In this document: in pieces, positions 47,754 to 58,305 of the stretch | How the letters are laid out: each line of letters starts with the position of its first letter | Numbering within the stretch: the stretch's first letter is position 1 | NCBI RefSeq assembly: GCF_024763615.1 | Contig: NC_077223.1 | Coordinates: 59,086,627-59,150,626, forward strand | Source: Phlebotomus papatasi | Lineage: Eukaryota > Arthropoda > Insecta > Diptera > Psychodidae | Direction: 5' to 3' | Length of the DNA stretch: 64,000 bases | Notes under the pieces: model-generated | The model's input: only the letters and a program-made list of their open reading frames with translations | The model's database searches: none | Told to the model about the DNA's origin: nothing | Position numbers and translations under genes: made by a program

Positions 47754-48053
47754 TATTTTATTTCTATAAAAAAAAATGTTTTTAATGGTTCTTTTCAAGT
47801 GTTGTCGTTCTGAGATGGAAAAGTATATTAGAGAATTGATCAGTTTATTACGATTTTAAATAAAAAGACTAATCCCAGCGAGTACAGTGCGCTCAAAAAG
47901 ACAGCGTTTTCAGCATATTTTGCTGAATCGATCAGCAAATATTTACTGACCGGTTAGCAGCTCTCGAACAAAAAGTGCTTATCGAATATATGGAAATAGC
48001 ACAGCCTCGCGAGTTTCGTTTTAAGGTTAGCAGAATTTAGCTGAAAATACATA

Positions 48054-48253
48054 GGGGATACTTTAAGCTAGATTGTTATACGCCTTTTTCGCCTATTTCT
48101 AAATGAAACCTGGTTCTTACGATTATTTTATTTAGATCCACTATTCTTTTGTCCATCCAAATTCCATCGTGTTAAAACCTAGTTTCCATTAGAAATATGC
48201 GAAAAATCGTATAACAATTTAAACCCACAGCTCAATGTAACCCCACATCCCCC
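48054..48253. mobile_element. Related MITE, GGGGATA / CATCCCCC ends
   Basis: TA flanks both ends. GAAATATGCGAAAAATCG, then CCCACAGCTCAATGTAACC, parallels the right half of 47576-47753. Confidence 0.55.
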
Positions 48254-48360
48254 TATGTTTTCAGCTGAATTGAAATCGGTTAACATTTGGTGCTCGCTGT
48301 GATTTTTAGTAAATGTAGGTCGTAGATTCCGTATCAAAGGGGGTAAACGGAGTAAAGATA

Positions 48361-48914
48361 CAGTAGACACTCACTCAATCGGCTCTTTTTCAATCGGCCG
48401 ATAAATTTTGTTGACAATTTTCACGTTTAATTATGAAGCTACAGTAGAGTCCATATTTGGTTTCAAATTTGACACTTGGGTCGCACCATAGTCCATGTAA
48501 TTTTTTAAAATTATCAACGATTTTTTGTATTGAAATTGCTCGACGGCTTCCACTTTCTTTGCGATTGTGGTACTCGTCCTTGCTCTCTTCATTGTGGATC
48601 ACAATTATCACAACTACTTAATAAAGTTTGCCAAAAATATTAAAATAATTATGCATGTCGCATACTAAAAAACATAACCTAACTTAATATCAGTGTTTTG
48701 AAATCAACGGTCGATAAATTGTGGACTATAGAGCGATGGCCTATAGCGAGACTCTACTGTAATTCGCTCAAATTCGCTGTAGTTCTTCCTATTTTATCGT
48801 GATTCTTTATAATTGAGCGCTTTTTGTGGAATTTACAAAGGCATTGACGCTCAATTTTATCGCTAAACCGGATGACATTTTTCCCCATATTCCCGATTGA
48901 GAAAGAGTCTACTG
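48361..48914. mobile_element. Pogo-like MITE, outer (CAGTAGACACTC)
   Basis: Left CAGTAGACACTCACTCAATC and inverted right CAGTAGACTCTTTCTCAATC agree over about 24 bp, with TA on both sides. It contains the element at 48442-48759. Confidence 0.75.
48442..48759. mobile_element. Pogo-like MITE, inner
   Basis: Left CAGTAGAGTCC and inverted right CAGTAGAGTCTC, with TA at 48440-48441 and 48760-48761. 318 bp, wholly inside the outer pogo-like element. A weak 73-codon frame inside is not gene-like. Confidence 0.72.
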
Positions 48915-49029
48915 TAATGATCCTAATCAGCTTACCCATAGGATTTTTCAAACTTTCATCTAAGTCTAAGTATATGATTCCAATTGGTTCCAATGGATGT
49001 CCCGTTCGACTAAGGTTCGACTTGGCAAA

Positions 49030-49452
49030 CTAACCGGATTGCAATAGCTGTGAACCTTTGTGAGAGTCGCAGTTAGAATTGTGTTGATAGAAGTCAGGCA
49101 TAGCAGAGTTTTCGTGTGAAATTTTAGGGCTTAATGCTATATTATTGTGGAGTTTCAGATTGATTTTCCTGGATGTGGAAGGACCCTTAGTGTTTGGTGA
49201 TGTAGGGCTTCCACCAATTAGTGTCTCCCCATCGACAATTCTGGTGGTAAAGTTGGGCAAAAATTGTCTTGTTGTTGTTGCTTCTCGCAACAAAGTCAGA
49301 CGAAGCAGGGCCACAAGATAGAACAGAAGAGAAACGTAGTTAATTTGCGTATCGGGAGGAATACGTGAAAATTCAGGTGTCCAGTGGAGCTCTGGGAAGT
49401 GAATTGGTGAACAATTGCTCAACAAAGGGGCCACCGTACAATAAACTGGTGG
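49030..49452 (-). CDS. Open frame, unknown product (weak candidate exon)
   Basis: A minus-strand frame of about 140 codons follows a plausible acceptor (pyrimidine tract CGTTTTTCCCACCAG at about 49453-49467) and ends at a stop near 49030. The product is Ser/Thr/Asn/Pro-rich with one hydrophobic patch (VSLLFYLVALLRL). There is no ATG near its 5' end, so it would be an internal or 3' exon, perhaps following 49582-49974. No homology recognised. Confidence 0.18.
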   Translation of the reverse strand, partial: PPVYCTVAPLLSNCSPIHFPELHWTPEFSRIPPDTQINYVSLLFYLVALLRLTLLREATTTRQFLPNFTTRIVDGETLIGGSPTSPNTKGPSTSRKINLKLHNNIALSPKISHENSAMPDFYQHNSNCDSHKGSQLLQSG

Positions 49453-49581
49453 GAAAAACGGTTAGTTTTTGGGGGGCAGAGGAGTATTTATGTGAGGAAA
49501 CAAGAAAGAAGTTCAGAAAGGCTTGTAAATAGAGTGAAGTGACAAAAAAAGGAAGACTTTTTTGTGACGCGACATGAAACT

Positions 49582-49974
49582 CTAGTTATTTGGGCCCCCC
49601 TTCAAGGGGCCCCCCAAAACAGGAGTTGCATCAGTTGATTGCATTGCACCATCTACTACAGAAATTGCAGGTAAATTCACCAATTTAATCTTGGTTAATA
49701 TTGTTGAGAAAAGTTGACCTCCAATGGATGAAAAATTCGCGGCTGTGTAAGCGTTCAAGCTCCAAATGACCCCAATAAAACTCCGTCCTCCACAACAGAA
49801 AAACACCTGAAACCACCATATACCCTCCCCAGAACCTCCCAGTATCTCCTGAGACATGCAATTTTGACCAAAATCATGTGGAATTTTCCGCAATCTGAGA
49901 AAGAAAGTTAGGGCAGAGAACGCTCGGAAATTGGAAGTCAAAATGACGCTCTTTGAGCAAAAAGAGAGTCGCAA
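49582..49974 (-). CDS. Open frame, unknown product (weak candidate)
   Basis: A 130-codon stop-free stretch on the minus strand in locally GC-richer DNA, including a hydrophobic Trp/Phe/Gly-rich middle part (GIWWFQVFFCC) and ending GGPLKGGPNN. The only in-frame ATGs are well inside it, so it would need an upstream exon or be non-coding. A different frame just upstream begins MLMFLFVCDSLFA, which resembles a signal peptide, but I could not join the two by a convincing splice. No family recognised. The purine- and pyrimidine-rich composition may have kept the frame open by chance. Confidence 0.18.
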   Translation of the reverse strand: MRLSFCSKSVILTSNFRAFSALTFFLRLRKIPHDFGQNCMSQEILGGSGEGIWWFQVFFCCGGRSFIGVIWSLNAYTAANFSSIGGQLFSTILTKIKLVNLPAISVVDGAMQSTDATPVLGGPLKGGPNN

Positions 49975-50452
49975 ACAAAGAGGAACATCAGCATCCCTTC
50001 GTATACTTCTCGGTCATACCATACGTTCAATATTGCGTTCACATATCATTCCCCCTTCGTATCAATATCAAGTTTAATTCCATTTGCTGATTTTTCCATC
50101 AAAACATTGCTTGTTTTGTATGTTGCCACATACAAGTTGCACATATAAACATGTTAAAATGCAAATTTTCTGATAATGGTAAACAATGGCCCATACGGGC
50201 ACATCTTACCTACTTACTAATTTTTAATAATTTGTTTGACAATCGTGAGAACCTTACGCAGAGAAAGCTCTAGTTATAGTGATTATTGAGATCATTTATT
50301 TATTATTCAAGGCTAATGTCATATTTAAAAGAAATACAAAATAGACCAAAAATTTTACTGTCCTTATCAAGGTTTATGGGGTACGCACAAAAATTAATAG
50401 CAGTGTATAATAATATGGTTTTTTTCTTCATAACACGATTTTTAATATTTCC

Positions 50453-51660
50453 GCATAATGCCCAATGCACAATAATTTTTGTTTGTAAACATGTTTATTT
50501 AAAATTTCCTATGTGAGTGATCGAGATAACTAGATCGAGATTTCATTCACTCTCATTGAAATGTCAAAAACATGTTTACAAAACAAAAGTTATTGTGCGC
50601 TCGACATAATGACCAGCGCACAATAACTTTTGTTTGTAAACATGTTTTCAAAATTTTCCATGAGTATGAGCGAGATGACTTGATCTAGATCTCACTCACT
50701 CTCATTGAAATGTCAAAATCAAAAACATGTTTACTAAACAAAAGTTATTGTGCGTTGGGCATAATGCATTTTTTGTTTCGTAAACATATTTTTGATATAT
50801 CAATGAGAATGTGTGAGATCTCAGTCTAATCATCTCGCTCATTCTTTATAGGCTTTGGGAAACATGTTTATAAAACAGAGAGCGAGATGACTAGATCTAG
50901 ATCTCACTCACTCATTCTCATTGAAATGTCAAAGACATCTTTACTAAACAAAAGTTATTGTGTGTTGAGCATATTGCCCAACGCACAATAACTTTTGTTT
51001 AGTAAATATGTTTATGACATTTCAGTGAGAGTGAATGAAACATAGATCTAGTCATCTCGCTCATTCTCATGAGAAATTTTGAAAAAATATTTACAAACAA
51101 AAGTTATTGTGCCTTGGGCATAATGCCCAGCACACAATAACTTTTGTCATGTAAAACATATTTTTGATATTTCAATGAGAGTGACCGCGATCTAGATCTA
51201 GTCATCTCTTTCACTCTCATAGGAAAATTTGAAAACATCTATATAAACAAAAACTATTGTGCGTTGGGTATAATACCCAGCACACAATAACTTGTTTTGT
51301 AAACATGTTTTCGAAACTGCCTATGGCAGTGAGCGAGATAACTAAATCTAGATCTCACTGGCTCTTATAGAAAGCTCCGAAAACATGTTAACAATCAAAA
51401 GTTATTATGCGCTTTGCATAAGAGTGTGTAAGCTGACTAAATCTAGATTTCATTCATTTTTATGCCCAACGCACAATAACTTTTGTTTTGTAAACATGTT
51501 TTTGATATTTCAATGACAGTTAATGAAACCGAGGTCTAGTTATTTCGCTCTCTCTCATAGGAAATTTCTAAAACATGTTTATTAACAAAAGTTATTGTGT
51601 GTTCGGCCTTATTGAAATGTCAAAAACATGTTTACAAAATAAACGTTATTTTGTGCTGAG
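50453..51660. repeat. Tandem array of palindromic ~150-bp units
   Basis: About seven full units and one half unit. Each unit is itself an inverted repeat: an arm from GCCCAACGCACAATAACTTT through TGTAAACATGTTT, a GAGTGAGCGAGATGA segment, a centre CTAGATCTAGATCT, and the mirrored arm. Units meet at GGGCATAATGCCC, itself a palindrome. Unit starts are near 50457, 50612, 50767, 50977, 51126, 51277 and 51463. The inner asymmetric segment points one way in units 1, 2 and 6 and the other in 3, 4, 5 and 7. Unit 3 is longer and internally rearranged. No coding capacity. Confidence 0.88.
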
Positions 51661-51795
51661 GGGTCTGTGGTGTAATTGGTAAAAGTGTTTGGCTTATAAG
51701 CAGTGTGACCTGTGACCACCGATTCGGCTATCACAGTTGTGAGTTCAAGTCCCGCCATGTGCAAATGATTCAAGCGTGTGAATGGACATTTTTTC
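51661..51795 (+). mobile_element. tRNA-derived SINE, family 2, copy (+)
   Basis: GGTCTGTGGTGTAATTGGTA (A-box like) and GTGAGTTCAAGTCCCGCC (B box) are followed by CAAGCGTGTGAATGGAC and a T-run. The same head and tail appear inverted at 58536-58660. It directly follows the palindromic array. Confidence 0.7.
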
Positions 51796-52340
51796 ACGAA
51801 ACATTGTAAACTGAATAATAAATTTGTAAACTAAATACTGTGCAAAATGACAGAAATACCCTAGCACATCAAAATAAGTACAAATTATATTTTCTGCTGA
51901 ACAACATGATCTACATATGTGCACTAACTTTAGTTTTGTTAATAAATTTTTGAAATTGGGTTTAGGAATGAGGAAGGTTTTCTCACAAAATTTGAGAGTT
52001 TGAAAACTTAACATTTGAACGATAATTGAAAAAATATACATTACCATAATAATTTTAAAAAAATGTTTGCTTAAAGATTGCCTTACTTTCCATTTACGAA
52101 ACACAATCATTAACATTTAAAAAAATAATCTTTATTTAAAAATGTTGAAAAACTATCAATTTTACTGTACAAGAATCATATCAAGACATTTTTGTATTAC
52201 TCTCATGTTGGAAGAGTCCAGTATACATGTAAATGTACGTGCTCCTTGAGTATTTTCGGATTTTGTCAAGAGTGAATTGTCATTATTGCAAAATCTAGTC
52301 AATTTTTATAAATTTATTTAATTTTTATATATTCAATATA

Positions 52341-52647
52341 CAGTACGAGTAGACTTTCGCTAATTCGACTCTTAAGATCGAACTGCTCCTTAATTCGGGC
52401 AGCAGTTAAATTTGAAAAAAAAAAAATTTATCGACATTTTTCATGTTTTCGAATGAAGCAAACATACTTTAATTTGGCATGTTTTGTCTTAATTATGATG
52501 TTATTTTGCATTACTAAAAGGGTTTCATGAAGCTTACCATAAATATGAGTATATAAACATAATATTAGTATGCGGAACAAGAAACGAATTTCTCTATAGT
52601 TCGGGTGGAATTCAGTCCCAAATGCCCGAATCAGAGAGAGTCTACTG
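52341..52647. mobile_element. Pogo-like MITE
   Basis: The left end contains GTAGACTTTCGCTAATTCGA preceded by a short extra CAGTACGA. The inverted right end is CAGTAGACTCTCTCTGATTC. TA flanks both. It lies 0.85 kb from the broken psq-type transposase. Confidence 0.7.
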
Positions 52648-53502
52648 TATTCCTATTACAAATAAGCTTCCTTCCAAAATTTGAACTTGGTCAATTTAAC
52701 AATTTTCAAAATTACCTTTAGAATTCAAGTGTAAACTTCGAAAAGGTCTTAAGTTGCATAAAAAGCTGAATTAATTCGATTTTCAACTGCTGTTAAAAGA
52801 TATGTGCATATAGGATAAAGCTTGATCCTCCTGATGGCCTACATTTGTGAAATGGCAAGAAAATCAATGTGACCTCATACGAATCCAGGAAAAAACCTGA
52901 TTTCCAAAGTGGCCTATATTCCCTAGGCATCAGGGAAAAGGATGGTACGTGACCGAGAGAATGTCTGAACATTTAAAAAAAAACCTATTTTTGATACTTT
53001 TAAAGAAATTTCTACTAAAAAAAATATTTTTATTCAGTTCCTACCCGAGTACCCGGGTATGAAATTCAGTGGATCTGAGGTACACGAAATTTCAAAATAG
53101 TCAATTTTTCGAGAATCTAACGGATGTTCAATTAAAAAAAAACGAAAAATATTATGTGTTATGTTTTAAAAACAATTTATTTTGCCTTATAAATTTAAAT
53201 AGATTTTGAAATCAAGTCATTTGTGTTTGTCGTTTATACATTTGCACACATGTGCTTTCCCTGTTTTTTTTTTTTAATAATTTACTCAATTTACTTAACA
53301 TTCAGAACAAATCGAAAACATACGTGTTGAATGAGCAAGTCATATAATATTCTATAAGATTTTAAATAATTATGTTCCTGAACAAAAACAGTCAATTCAG
53401 AACCACCTTCCCCTTCTGTTTTATGTTAGGCCTGCAATTCAGTATCTATTTAATTTTTTCTATTGTGAAGAGTATTAGGAAGAAAGAAAAAAATCGTGCA
53501 CT
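52648..53502. other. AT-rich spacer
   Basis: Nothing recognised. Confidence 0.45.
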
Positions 53503-53736
53503 ATGGCCAGATTGAGTTTACAAAATGCTCTTCTAGAAGCCAACAGAAATGGCACGGACTCTATTAGAAATGCGTCAAAAACATCAAAAATGCCCAAATA
53601 AAGTTACTATGAAAGACAAACTTTACAACGAGTGTGCAGAGAAGAAACGGGTGGTCGACATGAGGAACTTTAAATGGTCGAGCAGAAGAATATTGATATC
53701 GAATTGGTCAAATTGAGGAATTCTCTACGTTTTTAA
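53503..53736 (+). pseudogene. Broken pipsqueak/CENP-B-type HTH transposase fragment (pogo-like)
   Basis: One frame of 78 codons with two internal stops. The N-terminal part, LQNALLEANRNGTDSIRNAS followed by KTSKMPK and then YYERQTLQR, follows the psq/pogo helix-turn-helix pattern (ALxAVRNGxxSIRxAAxxxxxPKSTxYxRL). Next come GRHEEL and ELVKLRNSLRF, which fits the start of the second HTH (GRxxxLxxxxExELV). Such domains bind transposon ends in pogo/Tigger transposases. Pogo-like MITEs with CAGTAGA ends lie within 1-5 kb. No catalytic DDE part was found after it. Assignment is by eye. Confidence 0.5.
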
Positions 53737-54029
53737 AATATATTTCGAAAACTAAACTTTGAAGAAATATTTTGAAAATACCCAATTATTTCATTTTATT
53801 TACAAATGCGGATATTTGCAATCGAAACATAATTTAAATTTATATGATAAAGAAATTAGGGCATAAATGTTTAGTTTCAAATTCAATATTTTTTTAATTT
53901 ATCCGCATACTGTCAGTAAACTTTCGACCAAATTAAAAAGCAATCTAACTAAATGAAAATCCGTTCAAAAACTTTATATTACAACTTCTTGTACTCATGT
54001 TTTTTATTAAATCTATCATTAAGTGGTCG

Positions 54030-54100
54030 ACATGGGGCTCTTTACCTTGAGTTGGTAGATCAAAACTTAGTCTCGCTCCAACTATTTAGTAAGTGTCAAA
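54030..54100 (+). pseudogene. Possible second fragment of the psq-type transposase
   Basis: The bases GTGGTCGACATG and the following translation (SGRHGALYLELVDQNLVSLQL) repeat the GRHEEL...EQ...ELVKL segment of the pseudogene at 53503. A short, diverged match only; it could be a partial duplication. Confidence 0.25.
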
Positions 54101-54527
54101 AACATTACAGCGTTACATGTGTTTGCATAAATAAGTAAAATCGATTTATGTTGTCTTACTCACTCACGTTCACAATTGCAAAAACAAAGTTATAAGGACT
54201 AGTAGGGTAGGATCAAGAATTTCGGACAAACCGATTTAGATTTCAGAAAATTGTTTTAAAACTGGATAAAAAAATCAGTCAAATTTCTTCCAAAGCACCC
54301 CTACAAATGCGTAATTAGGTAAAAATGCACTACCTTTCGACAAATCAATTGTTTTCTATGTTCCTAATGGATTTGACCCATGGTTCTTTTTAGGATATTT
54401 GAAACATTGGACTAGATATTAAAATATAATATTATAATAACTGAAATTCATTAAAAACATATTGAAAAGAATGAATTGTTCGAAGCTTCAGACATCCGAA
54501 GGTAGAACTCTTTCAACTTGAGCCTCA

Positions 54528-54710
54528 ACACTAAACCTACAACCGGTTTTGGTCGTTTTTCCTAGCGCGCTCGGTCAAATAACAGACCGCAGTAGTGCAT
54601 ATTTTAAAATTTCATAAAGTTTGATAGTGACATTATACCGTTTAAATATGTGTTATTTATAAAAAGTTTTTAAACCGGTCAATTTGACCGGATCTTGGTA
54701 GGTTTAGTAT
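54528..54710. mobile_element. MITE with ACTAAACCTAC ends
   Basis: Left ACACTAAACCTACAACCGG and right CCGGATCTTGGTAGGTTTAG, then TAT, are inverted. AACCGGTCAATTTGACCGG near the right end is a palindrome. The target duplication is not clear. Confidence 0.6.
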
Positions 54711-55309
54711 TAATTCTAAAACCAAAACAAGTCTTGAAATTTTTAATAAAGGTAGTGAAATATTAAAATTTCTGAATCTTCTTTTATTTTATTTTATGTT
54801 ATATAATTATATTTGGTTTATTTTTCAAAAGTTATAGTCTTGACATTAATTTAAAGATTTCATGACTTCAAGTTATTATAATATCAATAAATTTCGATAA
54901 GGGTAAAAATTCTCGTTCATTGAATCAGCAGATGGGTCAGTAAAAATTAAAATAGTCAGAGGCAATCATTTTCAATCAGTAAATCATTATATTATGCTTT
55001 TCCAATTTATGATTTGCAAGACAATTCATGATAACCCACCTTATCTTGAATTTACTTGGCTCTAAAACGTATTTACAAGTGGTGTAAAACTTTTAAATTC
55101 TAATTTCTCTTCAATTATGCTTATGATAGTAAAAATTTGTATTGAAAAGATTTTTTAAAGGCAACGAAACAAATAAATTTATTTATTTTTTTGATTATTT
55201 CATAAAAATATTTATTAAAATAATTAAAAGATTTACTAAATTTATGGGTAATAGATATCATAATTTTTCTTATTCACTCAAATGAAAAAAAAATACTCTA
55301 TTAATTTAT

Positions 55310-55451
55310 ATAACACAACAACTTTGGTTTGTAAACATGTTTTCAAAATTTCCTATGAGAGTGAAGGAGATGACTAGATCTAGATCTCACTCAGTCTCAT
55401 TCAAATGTCAAGAACATGTTTACAAAACAAATGTTATTGTGCACTAGGCAT
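55310..55451. mobile_element. Solitary palindromic unit of the 50.4-kb array family
   Basis: ACAACTTTGGTTTGTAAACA through the CTAGATCTAGATCTCAC centre to GTTATTGTGCACTAGGCATA matches single array units over its whole length. It shows that the unit can exist alone and is therefore probably a MITE. Confidence 0.8.
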
Positions 55452-56696
55452 AATGAAAAAAAAACACTAAACGTTTATATGAAAAGTAACATAAAATAGA
55501 TTTTTTATTTATAGGAAACATCCTTTATTCTAGAGACATTAATTGACACTAAATACTTCTAAATCTTTTAAATATTAAAAAAATACTTCTCTTATTATTT
55601 TAAATTAACCTTAGCATTGTCTCTTATAAATTTTTTGATATATTACTAAATCCAGTAATGAATAATTTATAAAAAGTACACCTCAAATATTTTATTGATT
55701 GCGCTTTTTATTTGCATAAAGAAACATTATTTGCATCTGGGACTAAGTAAATTACATTTTTTTATATATTGTTGCATGGTTAAAAGACAAAAAAAAATTC
55801 AATACTCTATTTAAATTGTAACGCGTGCATAATCATTGATTTATTGCAAATTCTAGATTTCCGTCTATAAGATTACAGATGAACTTTTCCACACACTCTT
55901 ATCAATCTCATTCATTCAGTGGATTTTATATAATAAACAAAGTTAAATTTGATTACAATTTTAATCCAAGCAAATACAATGTTGCTTGGACAAAATTATA
56001 ATCACATTTGCAATATTTTTTTAATTCAAATTAAAATGACAATCCATGGATCAGTTTTGTGGCACTTCTCTAGAGACATCTGTGAAAAAGTTAAAGTAGA
56101 AAGTAAAAAAAAAAGTGGAGAACTGTTTCTTGATGAAATGCTATGATAAATTAATATTTTAAAACTTGCTCACAATTGAGAGCAATACACGCGGATGAAT
56201 GATTGCAATAATGACAAAGAAAGACACCATGTGCAAAAAGACAAGATGAAACAATTAGAAAAAGAAGAAATCCAACAATTAATGGGAAACAGATGATGAG
56301 AAAGAGTATGATAACCCGTTTTATCTTCCAAAAACAGCCACATAACATAAAATTTGTTTTTAAATGTACAGGTGCTAATATGAGGCACATTTCTTAATAA
56401 AATATTTAGTTAATTTTTAGTAAATTAAATTAAATTAGTTTTGAAAAAGAGAAGCAACTTTGACAACTTTTAATACGATAAACGTGCACATGTACGTACA
56501 ACCGATTTCCTGAAAATATTGCATTTGCATGAAAATTTTTAATAATAATGTGGAGACCTTATAGTAAAAGATTTATCAGTAAAAATATTATAATATTTAA
56601 TGCAAAAATTACTGATCAAAATGAAAGAATCACCAAGGATTCGTTGAAAGTGTCCCTCTTTTGACACTTTTCTAACTCCTGAATAAACGTGGTGGA
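55452..56696. other. AT-rich spacer
   Basis: Short hydrophobic frames at 56151-56390 (-) and 55949-56146 (+) are not gene-like. No repeat recognised. Confidence 0.45.
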
Positions 56697-56752
56697 GGTA
56701 AAATGGGATAATTCGGAAAAAATTTTTAATTAGAAATTTTAAGATTTTTTAA

Positions 56753-57174
56753 ATAGACTCAGACTGAACCTAGAGAATATTTAGGTTGCAAAATATGACA
56801 GTGAAGGATTAGGTAAATGAAATTTAAGCAAAGGACATCTAATTGATTTTCCAAAGTCCTCAGAGTATAACATTTTAGAAATTAATCATTTATGCCAAAT
56901 ATTACATACTAAATATTCTCGAGGATCAATCTAATGCCCTAGACACACTTGCGATTTAAACCAAGAGACGACTTGCTTAAAGTAACTTTAATCAAAATAA
57001 TGTTCAGATTACATATTCATCAGTTTATGACTAATCCATCTGTCGACTTAAGCCGAGAAAACTGATGGGAATTTAGTCAAATGATTATTTTGATTTATAA
57101 TTACGTTAAGCCGTCTCTCGGCTAAAGTCATAAGTGTGTCTAGGGTATAAGTCTATTTGAGCCCTAATGCTTTT
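56753..57174. mobile_element. Middle layer of the nest (GGGCCCAAATAG family)
   Basis: Left ATAGACTCAGACTGAACCTA, with GAATATTTAGG, and right AATATTCTCGAGGATCAATC ... GTCTATTTGAGCCCTAA follow the arms of 10545-10745. The extreme left end is worn. Interrupted by 56935-57147. Confidence 0.68.
56935..57147. mobile_element. Inner layer of the nest (TGCCCTAGACACAC MITE)
   Basis: 213 bp. Left TGCCCTAGACACACTTGCGA and inverted right TACCCTAGACACACTTATGA run for about 40 bp with AGAGACGACTT / AGAGACGGCTT. TAA stands on both sides (56932-56934, 57148-57150). A shortened relative lies at 39145. Confidence 0.8.
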
Positions 57175-57512
57175 ACTTCAGTGTGGTCTTTTTTTTTCTC
57201 TTTGCCCATCTGAAACAGTGAGGAAATCTCAAATTTCTGAATTAGAAATGATTACGAATTACCTACTGAGAATTCATTTTTTAACCTCATTATAAGCTTT
57301 CTGGTAAATAGCCTGATTTAACAGATACAAAATCGATTAAAAGTTTAAAAATATAAAAAAAGCTTTATATAACAATATTTGCGAATTGAACTGGTTTAAA
57401 CTTATATGTAAAGCAGGAACCTAACAATCAAATTTACATTTTTACATTTGGCGGACTTACAGTCTTCAGACCGCATCTTAAGTCATATCGCTAAACTGCT
57501 CTAGTTTCTTAT

Positions 57513-57548
57513 ATAAAGCAAAATTTTCTTAAGAAAATTTTGCTTTAT
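57513..57548. repeat. Perfect 36-bp palindrome without spacer
   Basis: ATAAAGCAAAATTTTCTT is followed immediately by its exact reverse complement. It lies between a SINE-like/MITE-rich stretch and the 57659 element. Confidence 0.9.
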
Positions 57549-57658
57549 CGGTAAAACCAGTAAAATTCTTTTTGATTGAGAATTTCAAAGCTGTCTAGAA
57601 CATGACTAAGGACTCTCTAGTATGAAGATTGTATCACAGTGTTCTCTATCTCTTGGCC

Positions 57659-57787
57659 TCTACACACTAGTAAAAATTTCTTTAAAAAATGTCTTTTTAA
57701 AGAAAATTTCCCGTATCCTTGTAGGCAGAAACGTCAGAATTTTTTAAAAAGGGAAATTTTTGACGAAAACTGCTTCTAGTGTGTAGA
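57659..57787. mobile_element. Intact TCTACACACTAG MITE
   Basis: 129 bp with perfect 12-bp ends TCTACACACTAG / CTAGTGTGTAGA. It is the uninterrupted relative of 33926-34297. Confidence 0.75.
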
Positions 57788-58305
57788 CACCATTAACCCA
57801 GGTCTTTCCAAGATAAAATTTCTACTTCAAATCTGTCGTTTTGTTATTACTTCAATTTATTTTTTATTTAATGTTTATTTACAACCTTTGTAAATTATCA
57901 AGAGATAAGTATTTTTAACCCATTGAGTAGGATTCGGTTGATTGGTCGTTGAATCACTCAGAAGTCTGAAGCGATATTTTTTTTTTGGTTGATGTATATT
58001 AAAAAATGGTGCTGTGGTAGAAGTTATTCTAAATAATCGAACCGTAGAGCTCAATTGTTTTTCAAGAAGTTTGACCGGTCTTTATTGTATTGGAGGTTTA
58101 GACCAGTGCAGTATTCGAAGTTGTCGAATTGTTAAATATATGATAAGTTAATAAATTATAAATAAGTGATTTTTTTCCAAGCAAAAATCAAAAATGTTCC
58201 AAAAATCTTGTGTGCAATAAGGTAATACAAGGAGATTAGTCATATGACTGCTAAACCTTTGACCTGAAGCCTATATTAAGATAGACTATTAATCGTATCG
58301 GGCAT

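Larger units (their letters stand above)
56697..57263. mobile_element. Outer layer of a triple MITE nest
   Basis: Left GGTAAAATGGGATAATTCGG and the right part with GGAAATCTCAAATTTCTGAA and ACGAATTACC match the family seen whole at 2516-2673, including the inner blocks TTTAAGATTTTTT and TTGCCCATCTGAAACAGTGA. It is split by 56753-57174. Confidence 0.7.

Noticed and set aside
50453..51660. CRISPR array
   Set aside because: Units are long self-palindromes of eukaryotic transposon type, without short repeats and unique spacers, and the genome is eukaryotic.
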